A stretch of DNA of 64,000 nucleotides from CAVQCX01 sp963711095. Lineage in GTDB: Bacteria > Pseudomonadota > Gammaproteobacteria > Chromatiales > Chromatiaceae. A model generated the notes under the pieces. It had not been told where the DNA came from and made no database searches. It was given only the letters and a program-made list of their open reading frames with translations. Shown in pieces: positions 38,708 through 48,280 of the stretch (positions are counted from its first letter, which is position 1; every line of letters starts with the position of its first letter). Made by a program: the position numbers and the translations under genes. The stretch lies in assembly GCA_963711095.1 (NCBI GenBank), contig CAVQCX010000030.1:310001-374000 (forward strand), given 5' to 3'.

Positions 38708-39784
38708 ATGCGGATCGGCATCCCGCGCGAGATCAAGCCCCGCGAGGGCCGGGTGGCCCTGGTGCCCTGCGCTTGCGGGGAGCTGGTCAAGGCCGGCCAT
38801 CGGGTGCTGCTCGAGCGGGGGGCGGGGATCGCGAGCGGCTTCGAGGACGAGCGCTTCCGCCGCCTCGGCGTGGAGATCGTCGCCGACGCGGCGAGTCTCT
38901 ACGGCGAGGCCGAGCTGCTGGTCAAGGTCAAGGAGCCGGTGGACCCGGAGATCGACCTGCTGCGCCCGGACCATCTGCTGTTCTGCTTCCTGCACCTGGC
39001 GGCCAACCGCGCGCTGATGGAGCGTCTGCAGCGCATCGGGCTCACCGCGGTCGCCTTCGAGACCGTCTCCGAAGGCGGGGGGCTGCCGATCCTGGCGCCC
39101 ATGAGCGACATCGCCGGACGCCTGGCGGTGCAGATCGGAGCGACGCTGCTGCACCGCCATCAGGGTGGTAAGGGTATCCTGCTTGGCGGGGTGCCGGCCG
39201 CCGAGCGGGGGCGGGTGCTGGTGCTGGGCGCGGGGCACGTGGGCGGCAACGCCGCACGCCTGGCAGCGGCCCTCGGCGCGGAGGTGCTGGTGCTGGAGCG
39301 CGACCCCGAGCGTCTGCGCGACATGCACAGCCTGGGTCCCAATGTGACCGCCCTGTATGGTCACGACGAGCGCATCGACAAGGCGCTGCGCCAGACCGAT
39401 ATTCTGATCGGCGCCGTGCTGCGCCCCGGGGCCCAGGCCCCCCACCTGGTCAGCAAGGCACAGGTCGCGGCCATGGAGCCCGGCAGCGTGATTGTCGACG
39501 TCTCGGTGGATCAGGGTGGCTGCGTGGAGACGATCCGCCCGACCAGCTACCAGGCCCCGACCTACATCGAGTCCGGGGTGGTGCACTTCGGCGTGACCAA
39601 CATGCCGGGCGCTGTGCCCCGAACCGCTTCGCTGGCACTCTCGGCCAGCCTCTATCGCTATGTGGCAGAGCTGGCCGGCGGGAATTGGCGGAGCCGCCCG
39701 GCGCTGGCCGCCGGCATCAACGTGGAGCGCGGCGAGGTGGTCTATCCGGCCCTGCGCGACATGTTGCTAAGTGATCTCAAGTAA
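38708..39784 (+). CDS. ald: alanine dehydrogenase
   Basis: A 358-residue NAD-dependent enzyme that interconverts alanine and pyruvate plus ammonia. MRIGIPREIKPREGRVAL is the typical N-terminus, KVKEP and FLHLAANRAL line the active site, and the NAD fold is VLVLGAGHVGGNAA. The C-terminal TNMPGAVPRTASLALS is conserved. It starts 187 bases from the divergent trxB and precedes ftsK, a place held by lrp in E. coli. Confidence 0.94.
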   Translation: MRIGIPREIKPREGRVALVPCACGELVKAGHRVLLERGAGIASGFEDERFRRLGVEIVADAASLYGEAELLVKVKEPVDPEIDLLRPDHLLFCFLHLAANRALMERLQRIGLTAVAFETVSEGGGLPILAPMSDIAGRLAVQIGATLLHRHQGGKGILLGGVPAAERGRVLVLGAGHVGGNAARLAAALGAEVLVLERDPERLRDMHSLGPNVTALYGHDERIDKALRQTDILIGAVLRPGAQAPHLVSKAQVAAMEPGSVIVDVSVDQGGCVETIRPTSYQAPTYIESGVVHFGVTNMPGAVPRTASLALSASLYRYVAELAGGNWRSRPALAAGINVERGEVVYPALRDMLLSDLK

Positions 39785-39831
39785 GTATCATAACAGTCTT
39801 ATTTAACATTATTTTATAGGGCTCAATCGCC
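39785..39831. promoter_or_regulatory. AT-rich ald-ftsK gap, possible ftsK promoter
   Basis: This 47-base gap is unusually AT-rich (CTTATTTAACATTATTTTAT) against a GC-rich background, so a sigma-70 type promoter for ftsK is plausible. No exact boxes are assigned. Confidence 0.4.
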
Positions 39832-42141
39832 TTGGCTGCCCAGCCCTCAAAACAGGATCAAAGCATCCCGCTGATCGCCCATGTCGGTCACCGCCTGCGC
39901 GAAGGCCTGTTGCTCCTGATGGTCTTCGGGGCGGGCTATTTCCTGCTTGCCCTGCTGACCTACTCGCCCCAGGACCCGGGCTGGTCTTACAGCGGGCCGA
40001 CCGAAGAGGTCCAGAATGCAGCCGGACCGGCCGGCGCCTGGTTTGCCGATGTGCTGTTCTATCTGTTCGGCCTGCTCGCCTACCTGTTCCCGGCGATGCT
40101 GTGCTGGAGCGGCTGGCTGGTATTGCGCCAGCGCAACCCTGACGACAGCGCCAACCTGCATCTGGTGGTGCTTCGCTGGAGCGGTTTTCTGCTCACCCTC
40201 AGCGCCGGCAGCGCGCTCGCCGCCTTGTATGCGCGGGACGCCGGACATGCCTTGCCCATGGGGGCGGGCGGGGTGCTGGGCGAGCTGCTGCGTGCGCACC
40301 TGGTCGCGCTGTTCAGCTCGGCGGGTAGCACGCTGCTCCTCGTGGCGGTGTTGCTGAGCGGGCTCACCCTGTTCACGGGTCTGTCCTGGCTGGCGGTGAT
40401 GGACGCGGTGGGCGGACTCACCCTGGATATTGCGGATCGGCTCACGGCCTTGCCGCGGCGGTTTTCCGATTTCTGGGCCGCGCGGCGGGCCCGGCAGCAG
40501 CGCTCCGAGGTGGTCAGAGTGGAAAAGAAAAAGGCCGCCAAGCGGACCCCCCCCAAGATCGAGCCCCTGATTACCGCGGTCAAGCCCAGCCCCCGGGTGG
40601 AGCGGGAGCGCCAGGTGCCGCTGTTCGAGCCGGCGGCGGGCGAGGGTGGGCTGCCCGCGCTGTCGCTGCTCACCGAGCCTGGCCCGCGCGACGCCGGTTA
40701 TTCCCCCGAGGCACTGCAGGCCCTGTCGCGCCAGGTGGAGATGAAGCTCAAGGATTTCGGCATCGAGGCAGAGGTCGTGGAGGTGCATCCGGGCCCGGTG
40801 ATCACGCTGTTCGAGCTGCACCTGGCCCCGGGCACCAAGGCGAGCCGCGTGACCAACCTGGCCAAGGACCTGGCCCGGGCGTTGTCGACCATCAGCGTGC
40901 GGGTGGTCGAGGTGATCCCGGGCAAGTCGACGATCGGGCTGGAGATTCCCAACGAGAAGCGCGAGATCGTCTATCTCAGCGAGGTGCTGAGATCCGAGGT
41001 CTACGACAAGGCGCGCTCGCCGCTCACCCTGGCGCTCGGCAAGGACATCTCCGGGAGCCCAGTGGTGGCCGACCTCGGGCGCATGCCCCACGGCCTGATC
41101 GCCGGCACCACCGGCTCGGGCAAGTCGGTAGCGATCAATGCCATGGTGCTCAGCCTGCTCTACAAGGCCAGGCCCGACGAGGTGCGCCTGATCATGATCG
41201 ACCCGAAGATGCTCGAGCTCTCGGTCTACGAGGGCATACCGCATCTGCTCACCCCGGTGGTCACGGACATGAAGGAGGCCGCCAACGCCCTGCGCTGGTG
41301 CGTCGCGGAGATGGAGCGGCGCTATCGGTTGATGGCGGCGCTGGGGGTGCGCAACATCGCCGGCTTCAACCGCAAGGTGATCGACGCGGAGAAGGCCGGC
41401 GCGCCGATCATCGACCCGCTGTACGAGCCCAGCCCGCTGGCCGAAGCTCCGGTGGCAGCTCCGCCCCTGGTGCCACTGCCTTATGTCGTCGTGATCGTCG
41501 ATGAGCTGGCGGACATGATGATGGTGGTCGGCAAGAAGGTGGAGGAGCTGATCGCGCGTCTGGCTCAGAAGGCGCGGGCCTCGGGGGTCCACCTGCTGCT
41601 CGCCACCCAGCGTCCCTCCGTGGATGTGATCACCGGGCTGATCAAGGCCAACATCCCCACGCGTATCGCCTTCCAGGTCTCCGCGCGGGTCGACTCACGC
41701 ACCATCCTCGATCAGATGGGCGCCGAGCATCTGCTCGGCCACGGCGACATGCTCTATCTGGCCCCGGGTGGGAGCATCCCGCAGCGCATCCACGGGGCAT
41801 TTGTCGACGACAACGAGGTGCACCGGGTGGTCGAGTATCTCAAGACCACCGGAGAGCCGGAGTATATCGACGAGGTCCTGCAGGAACCGACCGAAGCGAC
41901 GGGGGGTCTCAACGGGGGACAGGGCGAGGACATCGAAGACGACGATCCGCTCTACGACGAGGCCGTGCGGATCGTGACCGAGACACGCCGCGCCTCCATC
42001 TCGGGGGTGCAACGCCGCCTCAAGATCGGCTACAACCGCGCGGCGCGGCTGATCGAGGAAATGGAGCGCACCGGGATCGTCACCCCCCCTGAGCACAACG
42101 GCAACAGAGAGGTGCTCGCGCCAGCGCCTCCGGATGATTGA
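39832..42141 (+). CDS. ftsK: DNA translocase FtsK
   Basis: A 769-residue septal DNA pump that moves chromosome termini and activates XerCD recombination. Four membrane helices fall between residues 22 and 190. A short linker (about 190-290) follows, then the alpha/beta RecA-like motor with Walker A AGTTGSGKSVAINAM (about 424) and VVIVDELADMMMV. The C-terminal gamma winged helix (residues 695-760) binds KOPS sites. The start is a TTG at 39832, preceded by no better option. lolA overlaps its stop. Confidence 0.95.
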   Translation: MAAQPSKQDQSIPLIAHVGHRLREGLLLLMVFGAGYFLLALLTYSPQDPGWSYSGPTEEVQNAAGPAGAWFADVLFYLFGLLAYLFPAMLCWSGWLVLRQRNPDDSANLHLVVLRWSGFLLTLSAGSALAALYARDAGHALPMGAGGVLGELLRAHLVALFSSAGSTLLLVAVLLSGLTLFTGLSWLAVMDAVGGLTLDIADRLTALPRRFSDFWAARRARQQRSEVVRVEKKKAAKRTPPKIEPLITAVKPSPRVERERQVPLFEPAAGEGGLPALSLLTEPGPRDAGYSPEALQALSRQVEMKLKDFGIEAEVVEVHPGPVITLFELHLAPGTKASRVTNLAKDLARALSTISVRVVEVIPGKSTIGLEIPNEKREIVYLSEVLRSEVYDKARSPLTLALGKDISGSPVVADLGRMPHGLIAGTTGSGKSVAINAMVLSLLYKARPDEVRLIMIDPKMLELSVYEGIPHLLTPVVTDMKEAANALRWCVAEMERRYRLMAALGVRNIAGFNRKVIDAEKAGAPIIDPLYEPSPLAEAPVAAPPLVPLPYVVVIVDELADMMMVVGKKVEELIARLAQKARASGVHLLLATQRPSVDVITGLIKANIPTRIAFQVSARVDSRTILDQMGAEHLLGHGDMLYLAPGGSIPQRIHGAFVDDNEVHRVVEYLKTTGEPEYIDEVLQEPTEATGGLNGGQGEDIEDDDPLYDEAVRIVTETRRASISGVQRRLKIGYNRAARLIEEMERTGIVTPPEHNGNREVLAPAPPDD

Positions 42142-42785
42142 GATGCAGCCTTTCCTGTCCTTTCCGGCCCGCGCCCTGGCGCTGCTCGCCTGGCTTGTGC
42201 TCACACAAGCCGCGGCGGCTGCGGGCGTTTCCGGGCCGCAACGGCTCCAGGCATTTCTGGACGACATGCAGACCCTGCAGGCGGAGTTCCAGCAGACCGT
42301 GGATGACGGAAAGGGCGGCCAGGCGCGCCACTCCAGCGGCACCCTGGCGATCCGGCGCCCAGGCTGTTTCCGTTGGGACTATCGCGAGCCCTACAAGCAG
42401 CTGGTCATGGCCGACGGCGAGACCATCTGGATGTACGATCCCGACCTGGAGCAGGTCACGCGGCAGAGCGAGACGCGGGCGCTGGCCGGCAGTCCGGCCC
42501 AGGTGCTGAGCGGGACCCGCCCGCTGTCGGAGAGCTTCCGGATCGTCGATGCGGGTCAGGACGGGGACCTGGACTGGGTCGATCTGCAGCCCCGGAGCCC
42601 GGACAGCCAATTCGATCATATCGCCCTGGGTCTGGACAAGCACGGCCTGCGCGTGCTCAAGATGGGCGACAAGCTCGGTCAGCACACCCGCATCGAGCTT
42701 CTCCGGCGTCGAGCGCAATCCCAAGCTGGCCGCCGACCTGTTCCGCTTCCAGCCTCCACCGGGCGTGGACGTGCTCAGTCAATAG
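42134..42785 (+). pseudogene. lolA: outer-membrane lipoprotein carrier LolA, one frameshift
   Basis: The frame from ATG 42134 (overlapping the ftsK stop; ATG 42143 is also possible) encodes a signal peptide (ALALLAWLVLTQAAAAAG) and LolA up to KLGQHTRIE. The ending (FSGVERNPKLAADLFRFQPP, then a stop at 42785) is in the next frame. Removing one base near 42698 gives a full protein of about 216 residues. LolA ferries lipoproteins across the periplasm and is normally essential, so a sequencing insertion is likely. It lies between ftsK and rarA as usual. Confidence 0.88.
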
Positions 42786-42794
42786 AGTCGCGCG

Positions 42795-44132
42795 GTGGGT
42801 CCCAGTGAAGATCTGTTCGAAGAGCCGGTGCCCGCGAGCGTACGGCCGCTGGCGGATCGGATGCGCCCGCGGACCCTCGCCGAGCTCATCGGACAGGCGC
42901 ATCTGCTGGGACCCGGCAAGCCCCTGAGGGCCGCTATCGAGGCCGACCGGCTCCACTCGATGGTCTTCTGGGGCCCCCCGGGGACCGGCAAGACCACCCT
43001 GGCCCGTATCATAGCCAGCCATTCCGGCGCCCTGTTTCTCAGCCTCTCGGCGGTGCTCGCCGGGGTCAAGGACATCCGGGCCGCGGTCGAGCGGGCGCGC
43101 GAGGCACGCCGGATCGAGCAGCGGCGCACCCTGCTTTTCATCGACGAGGTGCACCGCTTCAACAAGGCCCAACAGGATGCCTTTCTCCCGCACCTGGAGG
43201 ATGGCACCCTGGTGTTCGTGGGGGCTACCACCGAGAATCCGTCCTTCGAGCTCAACAACGCACTGTTGTCCCGGGCACGCGTGTATGTGCTCAAGGCCCT
43301 CTCGGTTGCGGAGCTGGAGCGGGTGATCGCCCAGGCGCTCGCAGACCCGGAGCGGGGGCTCGGCGGGCGCGGGCTGCGCCTGGCGGAGGTGCTGCACCGG
43401 CGGCTCGCCGAGGCCGCGGACGGCGATGCGCGCCGCGCCCTGGGACTGCTGGAGCTGGCCGCGGACCTGACCGAGACGGGCGATATCTCGGAGCAGACGG
43501 TCGCCGAGGTCGCAAGCGGCGGGCTGCGGCGCTTCGACAAGGGCGGCGAGGTCTTCTACGATCAGATCTCGGCGCTGCACAAGGCGGTGCGTGGATCCAG
43601 CCCGGACGCGGCCCTGTATTGGCTCGCCCGCATGCTCGATGGCGGCTGCGACCCGGTCTACGTCGCCCGACGGGTGGTGCGTATGACCTCCGAGGATCTG
43701 GGCAACGCCGATCCGCGCGGCCTGCAGCTTGCCCTGGACGCCTGGGACGCCCTGGAGCGCCTGGGCAGTCCGGAAGGCGAGCTTGCGCTGGCGCAAGCGG
43801 TCGTCTATGCCGCCTGCGCCCCAAAGAGCAATGCCGTATATCGGGCGTTCAGCGCCGCCATGGAGGATGCGCGGAGCTCGGGCTCCCTGGAGGTCCCGCT
43901 GCACCTGCGCAACGCCCCGACGCGGCTCATGAAGTCGCTCGGCTATGGGCGGGATTACCGCTACGCCCACGACGAGCCGGAAGGCTACGCGGCGGGGGAG
44001 GATTACTTTCCCGAGGGGCTGGGGCCGCGCCGCTACTACGCGCCGGTGGAGCGCGGTTTGGAGGCCCGGATCGCCGAGCGGCTCGCCTTTTTGCGCGGGC
44101 TGGATGAGCGTGCGCGCAAGGCCAAGGGTTGA
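42795..44132 (+). CDS. rarA: replication-associated recombination protein RarA
   Basis: A 445-residue AAA+ ATPase (MgsA/WRNIP1 family) acting at stalled forks. The start is a GTG at 42795, nine bases after lolA. Walker A is WGPPGTGKTTLARII and Walker B is LLFIDEVHRFNKAQQD. The sensor I region ATTENPSF and the C-terminal tetramer domain with YPEG-like YFPEGL are present. The order lolA-rarA is conserved. Confidence 0.96.
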   Translation: MGPSEDLFEEPVPASVRPLADRMRPRTLAELIGQAHLLGPGKPLRAAIEADRLHSMVFWGPPGTGKTTLARIIASHSGALFLSLSAVLAGVKDIRAAVERAREARRIEQRRTLLFIDEVHRFNKAQQDAFLPHLEDGTLVFVGATTENPSFELNNALLSRARVYVLKALSVAELERVIAQALADPERGLGGRGLRLAEVLHRRLAEAADGDARRALGLLELAADLTETGDISEQTVAEVASGGLRRFDKGGEVFYDQISALHKAVRGSSPDAALYWLARMLDGGCDPVYVARRVVRMTSEDLGNADPRGLQLALDAWDALERLGSPEGELALAQAVVYAACAPKSNAVYRAFSAAMEDARSSGSLEVPLHLRNAPTRLMKSLGYGRDYRYAHDEPEGYAAGEDYFPEGLGPRRYYAPVERGLEARIAERLAFLRGLDERARKAKG

Positions 44133-44201
44133 GGCGCCAATGGGTTCGCCGGCCCGGCGCGTGCGTGTACAATTCGCGGACCGTCCCGTAGGGGAGCCCC
44201 A

Positions 44202-44577
44202 GTGCTACAGATGATTGCGATTGCCGCGGGCGGTGCTGTGGGCGCCCTGTTGCGGTTCTTGGTCTCAAGGGGCGTCTCACGCCTTGCTCGGCCAGGGCTT
44301 CCCTTATGGGACACTGAGCGTCAATGCGCTCGGTTGCTTGGCGATCGGATTCCTGTAGGTGGTGTTGCACGACCGCATGAGTGTCGGGCCGGAGGTGCGG
44401 GCCGCGCTGCTGATCGGTCTGCTCGGTGCCTTTACGACTTTCTCGACCTTTTCGTTCGAAACGGTGAAGCTGATCGAACAGGCCGATTATCTCAAGGCGG
44501 GTCTCAATGTGGTGCTGAGCGTGCTGATCTGCATCCCGGCCACGTGGTTCGGCTTGCTAGCGGGGAGATCGTTATGA
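44202..44577 (+). pseudogene. crcB: fluoride channel CrcB, frameshift plus stop codon
   Basis: From ATG 44202 the CrcB N-terminus (AAGGAVGALLRFLVSRGVS) is in one frame. The rest (ALLGQGFPYGTLSVNALGCL and onward to GAFTTFSTFSFETVKL) is in the next, shifted by one extra base near 44280. There is also an in-frame TAG at 44356, where a TAC (tyrosine) codon would fit. CrcB/Fluc exports fluoride as a dimer of four-helix subunits. The last codons overlap DUF190 (ATGA). Two lesions make real decay possible here, unlike in the neighbours. Confidence 0.8.
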
Positions 44578-44900
44578 ATGTGTGCGAGGTCACCGTCGTA
44601 CGTATCTATCTCACCGAGGGACAGCACCAGTTCCAGCGGCTGATGGGGATCCTCCATGACGAAGAGCGGGTCTGCGGCGTCACCGCCTTCCGGGGGATCG
44701 CCGGCTTCGGACGCTCCGGCAGGATGCATTCCTCGACCCTGCTGGATGTGTCGCTGGACCTGCCCCTGGTGCTGGAATTCTTCGACGAGCCGGACAAGGT
44801 GGAGCGCGTCCTCGGGCGCCTGGACCAGCTGGTGCCGCCGGGTCATCTGCTCAGCTGGTCGGCCCAGGTCAACCGGGGCGCCTGCAGCCAAGGCGAGTGA
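44574..44900 (+). CDS. DUF190 family protein
   Basis: A 108-residue PII-like fold protein, starting ATG 44574 within the crcB stop. RIYLTEGQHQFQRLMGILHD and the RGIAGFGRSGRMHSS loop are typical of DUF190. Genes of this family are frequently coupled to crcB, so a role in regulating the fluoride channel has been suggested, but this is unproven. Confidence 0.88.
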   Translation: MNVCEVTVVRIYLTEGQHQFQRLMGILHDEERVCGVTAFRGIAGFGRSGRMHSSTLLDVSLDLPLVLEFFDEPDKVERVLGRLDQLVPPGHLLSWSAQVNRGACSQGE

Positions 44901-44903
44901 ATC

Positions 44904-46207
44904 ATGCTGGATCCACGGCTATTGAGGACAGATCCCGGGCGCGTCGCCGAAGGCCTCGCCCGGCGCGGTCTGAGGCTCGACGTGCAGACCCTGAGCGCGC
45001 TGGAAGAGCGGCGCAAGGCCCTGCAGATTGCGACCCAGGAGCTTCAGGGCGAGCGTAACGCGCGCTCCAAGGGGATCGGCAAGGCGAAGGCCGCCGGCCA
45101 GGATCTGGCCCCCCTGCTGGCCGAGGTGGCGGATCTGGGCGAGCGCCTCAAGACCGCCGAAGTGGAAGCTCGGCCGCGTGCAGGAGGAGCTGCGCGGGAT
45201 CAGTCTGGGCCTCCCCAACATCCCTCATGCCTCGGTCCCCACGGGCCGTGACGAGGCGGACAACCGCGAGGAGCGGCGCTGGGGCGAGCCCCCGCATCTC
45301 GCGTTCGGGCCGAAGGATCACGTGGACCTGGGCACGGCGAGTGGCTGGATGGACTTCGACGCCGCAGCCAAGATCAGCGGTGCCCGTTTCACCGTGCTGA
45401 GCGGCCCCCTGGCCCGGATGCACCGGGCCCTGATCCAGCTGATGCTCGATACCCACACCGGCGAGCACGGCTACACCGAGACCTACGTCCCCTATCTGGT
45501 CAACGCCGAGAGCCTCCAGGGGACCGGTCAGCTGCCCAAGTTCGAGGCCGAGCTGTTCAAGGTCCCGCGCGAGATCACATCCGGGGCCGAGGACGCGTCG
45601 GCGCGCCATCTATCTGATCCCCACCGCCGAGGTACCGGTCACCAACCTGGTGCGTGACCTGATCGTCGAGGATCAGGACATGCCCCGCCGCTGGGTCGCC
45701 CACACGCCCTGCTTTCGCAGCGAGGCGGGCTCCTACGGCAAGGACACCCGCGGCATGATCCGCCAGCATCAGTTCGAAAAGGTCGAGCTGGTGCAGGCGG
45801 TGCGGCCGGCGGATTCCTATGCTGCGCTGGAGCAGCTGACCGGCCACGCCGAGGCGATCCTGCGCAAGCTCGGGCTGGCCTATCGGGTGGTCACCCTGTG
45901 CACCGGCGATCTGGGCTTCTCCGCGGCCAAGACCTACGACATCGAGGTCTGGCTGCCGGGGCAGGGCAGGTATCGGGAGATCTCCTCGTGCAGCAACTTC
46001 GAGGATTTCCAGGCCCGGCGCCTGCAGGCGCGCTGGCGCAATCCCGAGACCGGCAAACCGGAGCTCCTGCACACGCTCAACGGCTCGGGTCTGGCGGTGG
46101 GCCGTACGCTGGTCGCGGTGATGGAGAACTACCAGCAGGCCGACGGCAGCATCCGCGTCCCGGAGGCGCTGCGCTCGTACCTGGGCGGGCTCCAGGTGCT
46201 CGGTTGA
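44904..46207 (+). pseudogene. serS: seryl-tRNA synthetase, two frameshifts
   Basis: Three consecutive frames encode one SerRS: MLDPRLLRTDPGRVAEGLAR to about 45168 (coiled-coil arm), then LGRVQEELRGISLGLPNIPH to about 45601, then AIYLIPTAEVPVTNLVRD to the stop at 46207. Each step is a single extra base. The class II motifs (FRSEAGSYGKDTRGMIR, EISSCSNFEDFQARR, LNGSGLAVGRTLVAVMEN) are perfect. SerRS is essential and no second copy is visible, so assembly insertions are the best explanation. Restored length is about 433 residues. Confidence 0.92.
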
Positions 46208-46239
46208 AGGGCAGATAATCTGCATCCAGGCGCAGGCCG

Positions 46240-46432
46240 GTGTCGGCGTCCGCGTCTCAGCAAGACGCTGCTGCACAAGCGCACCATCCGCTCCGAGCGC
46301 AACGAGGCCCTGACCTGGACCACGGAGGGTGAGCTGGAGACCGGCGCGACCTACGCTCTGTGCCGCTGCGGGCAGTCAAAGAACAAACCGTTCTGCGACG
46401 GCTCGCACATCGATATCGGCTTCCAGGGCTGA
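46240..46432 (+). pseudogene. small CDGSH iron-sulfur protein, one probable frameshift
   Basis: The frame ending at 46432 encodes RTIRSERNEAL...TYALCRCGQSKNKPFCDGSH then IDIGFQG, a complete CDGSH motif (C-x-C, C, H ligands) that binds a 2Fe-2S cluster. No start codon exists in that frame after the serS stop. A GTG at 46240 in the preceding frame joins it if one base is removed near 46257, giving about 63 residues. It would be co-transcribed with serS. Confidence 0.65.
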
Positions 46433-46503
46433 GGCGGGGAGCGCGCGGGACAGCCGAGGGCTGCCCAGGCCTGGGGCTCCTGGCAACGCGGACGCCCGGA
46501 TGC

Positions 46504-46692
46504 TCAGCGCACCAGCAGGATCAGCAGGATCACGAAGGCCACCATGGCACCCAGTGGCAGCAGTGCCGCCCTCCAGTCGCCCTCCTTGGGCGCCGGGCTG
46601 TTCTTCATCCAGTATTTAGCGCGCGGCCACAGGTAGATAATCCACGCCAGCATAACGACTGCAGACAGGATCTTGACCCACATGCTGTCCAT
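46504..46692 (-). CDS. small membrane protein, unidentified
   Basis: A 62-residue protein from ATG 46692 (MDSMWVKILSAVVMLAWIIY) with two membrane helices at each end and the basic loop RAKYWMKNSPAPKEGDWR between. No family is recognised. It is downstream of yccA on the same strand, beyond a terminator-like hairpin. Confidence 0.55.
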   Translation of the reverse strand: MDSMWVKILSAVVMLAWIIYLWPRAKYWMKNSPAPKEGDWRAALLPLGAMVAFVILLILLVR

Positions 46693-46707
46693 CGCACTTC
46701 CTCTCGG

Positions 46708-46737
46708 CAAGAAAAACCCCGGACGCGCCGGGGTGGA
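46708..46737 (-). terminator. intrinsic terminator after yccA
   Basis: On the minus strand the sequence reads CCCCGGCGCGTCCGGGG followed by TTTTTCTT. It forms a stable hairpin with a U-tract 26 bases after the yccA stop codon. Confidence 0.8.
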
Positions 46738-46762
46738 TGAGGCGATCGGGCCTGGGCGGCGC

Positions 46763-47434
46763 TCAGTCGTCGCCGCTGAAGGCTCCGAGCAGTTGGAGCA
46801 GACTGACGAAGATGTTCAGGATCGCCAAGTAGAGGCCGACTGTGGCCACTATATAGTTGGTCTCGCCACCGTTGACCATGGCGCTGGTCTGAAACAGGAT
46901 GTAGCCCGACATCAGCAGCATCACGCCGGCGGAGATGGCCAGCTGCAAGGCCGGCATCCCAAGGAAGATGTTGGCCAGACCGGCGACCATCATCACCAGC
47001 ATGCCGGCGAATATGAAGCCGCCCATGAAGCTGAAGTCGCGCTTGGTGGTCAACGCATAGCCCGACAGCCCGAGAAAGATGACCCCGGTGCCGCCGAAGG
47101 CCGTGGCGATGATCTGTGGGCCGTTGGAAAGGCTTGCGTAGTAGGTCAGCATCGGGCCCAGGCCGAAGCCCAGCAGGCCGGTGACACCGAACACCACCCA
47201 CAGGCCGGCAGAGGAGTTGGCGGTGCGAGGCAGCACCAGCCACAGCAGCCCCAGCGCGCCCAGGGAGGCCAGCATCGCCACCCCCGGGGGTGGCGCCATG
47301 GCCACCGAGGCCACCGCCATCAGCGCGCTCCAGATCAGGCTCGCGGACAGCAGCAGGTAGGTGTTCTTGATGAGCTTGTTGCCCGAGACGGCGCCCTCGA
47401 TGGGGCGCATGACCGAGTAATCTAAGCGGTTCAT
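46763..47434 (-). CDS. yccA: Bax inhibitor-1 family inner membrane protein (YccA-like)
   Basis: A 223-residue membrane protein with about seven helices (TYLLLSASLIWSALMAVA, WLVLPRTANSSAGLWVVFGV and so on) and the terminal acidic GAFSGDD. The YccA/BI-1 family interacts with FtsH or acts as a proton-coupled ion leak. It is followed by an intrinsic terminator. Confidence 0.92.
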   Translation of the reverse strand: MNRLDYSVMRPIEGAVSGNKLIKNTYLLLSASLIWSALMAVASVAMAPPPGVAMLASLGALGLLWLVLPRTANSSAGLWVVFGVTGLLGFGLGPMLTYYASLSNGPQIIATAFGGTGVIFLGLSGYALTTKRDFSFMGGFIFAGMLVMMVAGLANIFLGMPALQLAISAGVMLLMSGYILFQTSAMVNGGETNYIVATVGLYLAILNIFVSLLQLLGAFSGDD

Positions 47435-47647
47435 TGGCTAAGCAGCTCCTTGAGATTGCGAAGTCGTCTCTTCAGACCCCCGTTAGGGGAGCGGGTTCCG
47501 AGAGGATACCCGACCACCCGGAAACGTCAACAAAACGTTAAGGCGGGTTAAGACCTTAATGTGGGGCCGATGCTGGTTTTTTCACCCCCCGGTCAGTTAT
47601 TCTGCCCCGGGATCGCGGGTGCCGGGCGCCCCAGGGACACGACCGCC

Positions 47648-47735
47648 GGAGAGGTGGCAGAGCGGCCGAATGCGGCGGTCTTGAAAACCGTTGAGGGGCG
47701 ACCCTCCGTGGGTTCGAATCCCACCCTCTCCGCCA
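47648..47735 (+). tRNA. tRNA-Ser (anticodon TGA)
   Basis: An 88-base type II tRNA with the acceptor stem GGAGAGG/CCTCTCC, D-loop GCAGAGCGGCCGAATGC, anticodon stem GCGGTCTTGAAAACCGT with TGA, long variable arm and GGTTCGAATCC T-loop, ending in an encoded CCA. Confidence 0.97.
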
Positions 47736-47737
47736 AC

Positions 47738-47773
47738 ATGCCGAAGGCCCCCGCGTGGGGCCTTCGGCATGTT
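47738..47773 (+). terminator. strong hairpin after tRNA-Ser
   Basis: CATGCCGAAGGCCCC (47738-47752) pairs perfectly with GGGGCCTTCGGCATG, two to three bases after the tRNA 3' end. The stem is 15 bp. There is no T-run after it, so it may be a processing or factor-assisted termination hairpin. Confidence 0.65.
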
Positions 47774-48280
47774 GAGAGGGTGGGTGAGAACCCACGTGGG
47801 CTCGAGGCGATCGCCTGGAGCGATCGGCCGCGAGCGCAGCGAGCCCGAAGGGCCGGGCCCAGGGATGGGCCCGGCAATCCCACCCGTTGCTCGATGTGCC
47901 CGCCGCGGAATAGCCAGCCTTGGCGCAGCTGCGTCGCCTGGATTGGACGCCAGCCTCGCCATCCATGGCGAGGCGTTCGCCGGCCTTCCTCGGTCGACTG
48001 GACCGAGGGTCCCGGCTCACCCCTGGCGCGACCGCGGCGCTCGAGCCGAGCCCCGGCTTCGCCATCCGTGGCGAGGCGTTCCAGGGCCCGCCTGGGCTCA
48101 CTTGGTGACCTCGCTCGCTGATTTGTCCTGCTCGCTTGCACCAGACACCTTGTGGGCCGCGTATCGCCACCACCCGATTGACCCCGGCCGCCGCGTGCTG
48201 GCCGAACCGAAGCTGACGTTACACAATCGCTGATCTGAGGGGCGGCGCCGAACACCCGGGCCGCGTGCCGAGACCCGGGC
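47774..48280. repeat. gene-free region with clustered palindromes
   Basis: There is no credible gene in this 500-base stretch. Perfect short palindromes recur: CCGGGCCC-agggat-GGGCCCGG (47853-47874), CCTCGCCA-tcca-TGGCGAGG (47954-47973) and a near copy (CTTCGCCAtccgTGGCGAGG) about 104 bases later with shared flanks (GGCGTTC). It separates tRNA-Ser from the decayed island. Confidence 0.55.

Noticed and set aside
44904..46207. Programmed frameshifting in serS, lolA, uvrC and others.
   Set aside because: The sites have no common slippery heptamer, no stop at the slip point (except hicA) and no stimulatory structure. Unrelated housekeeping genes do not normally use it. Insertion error is simpler.
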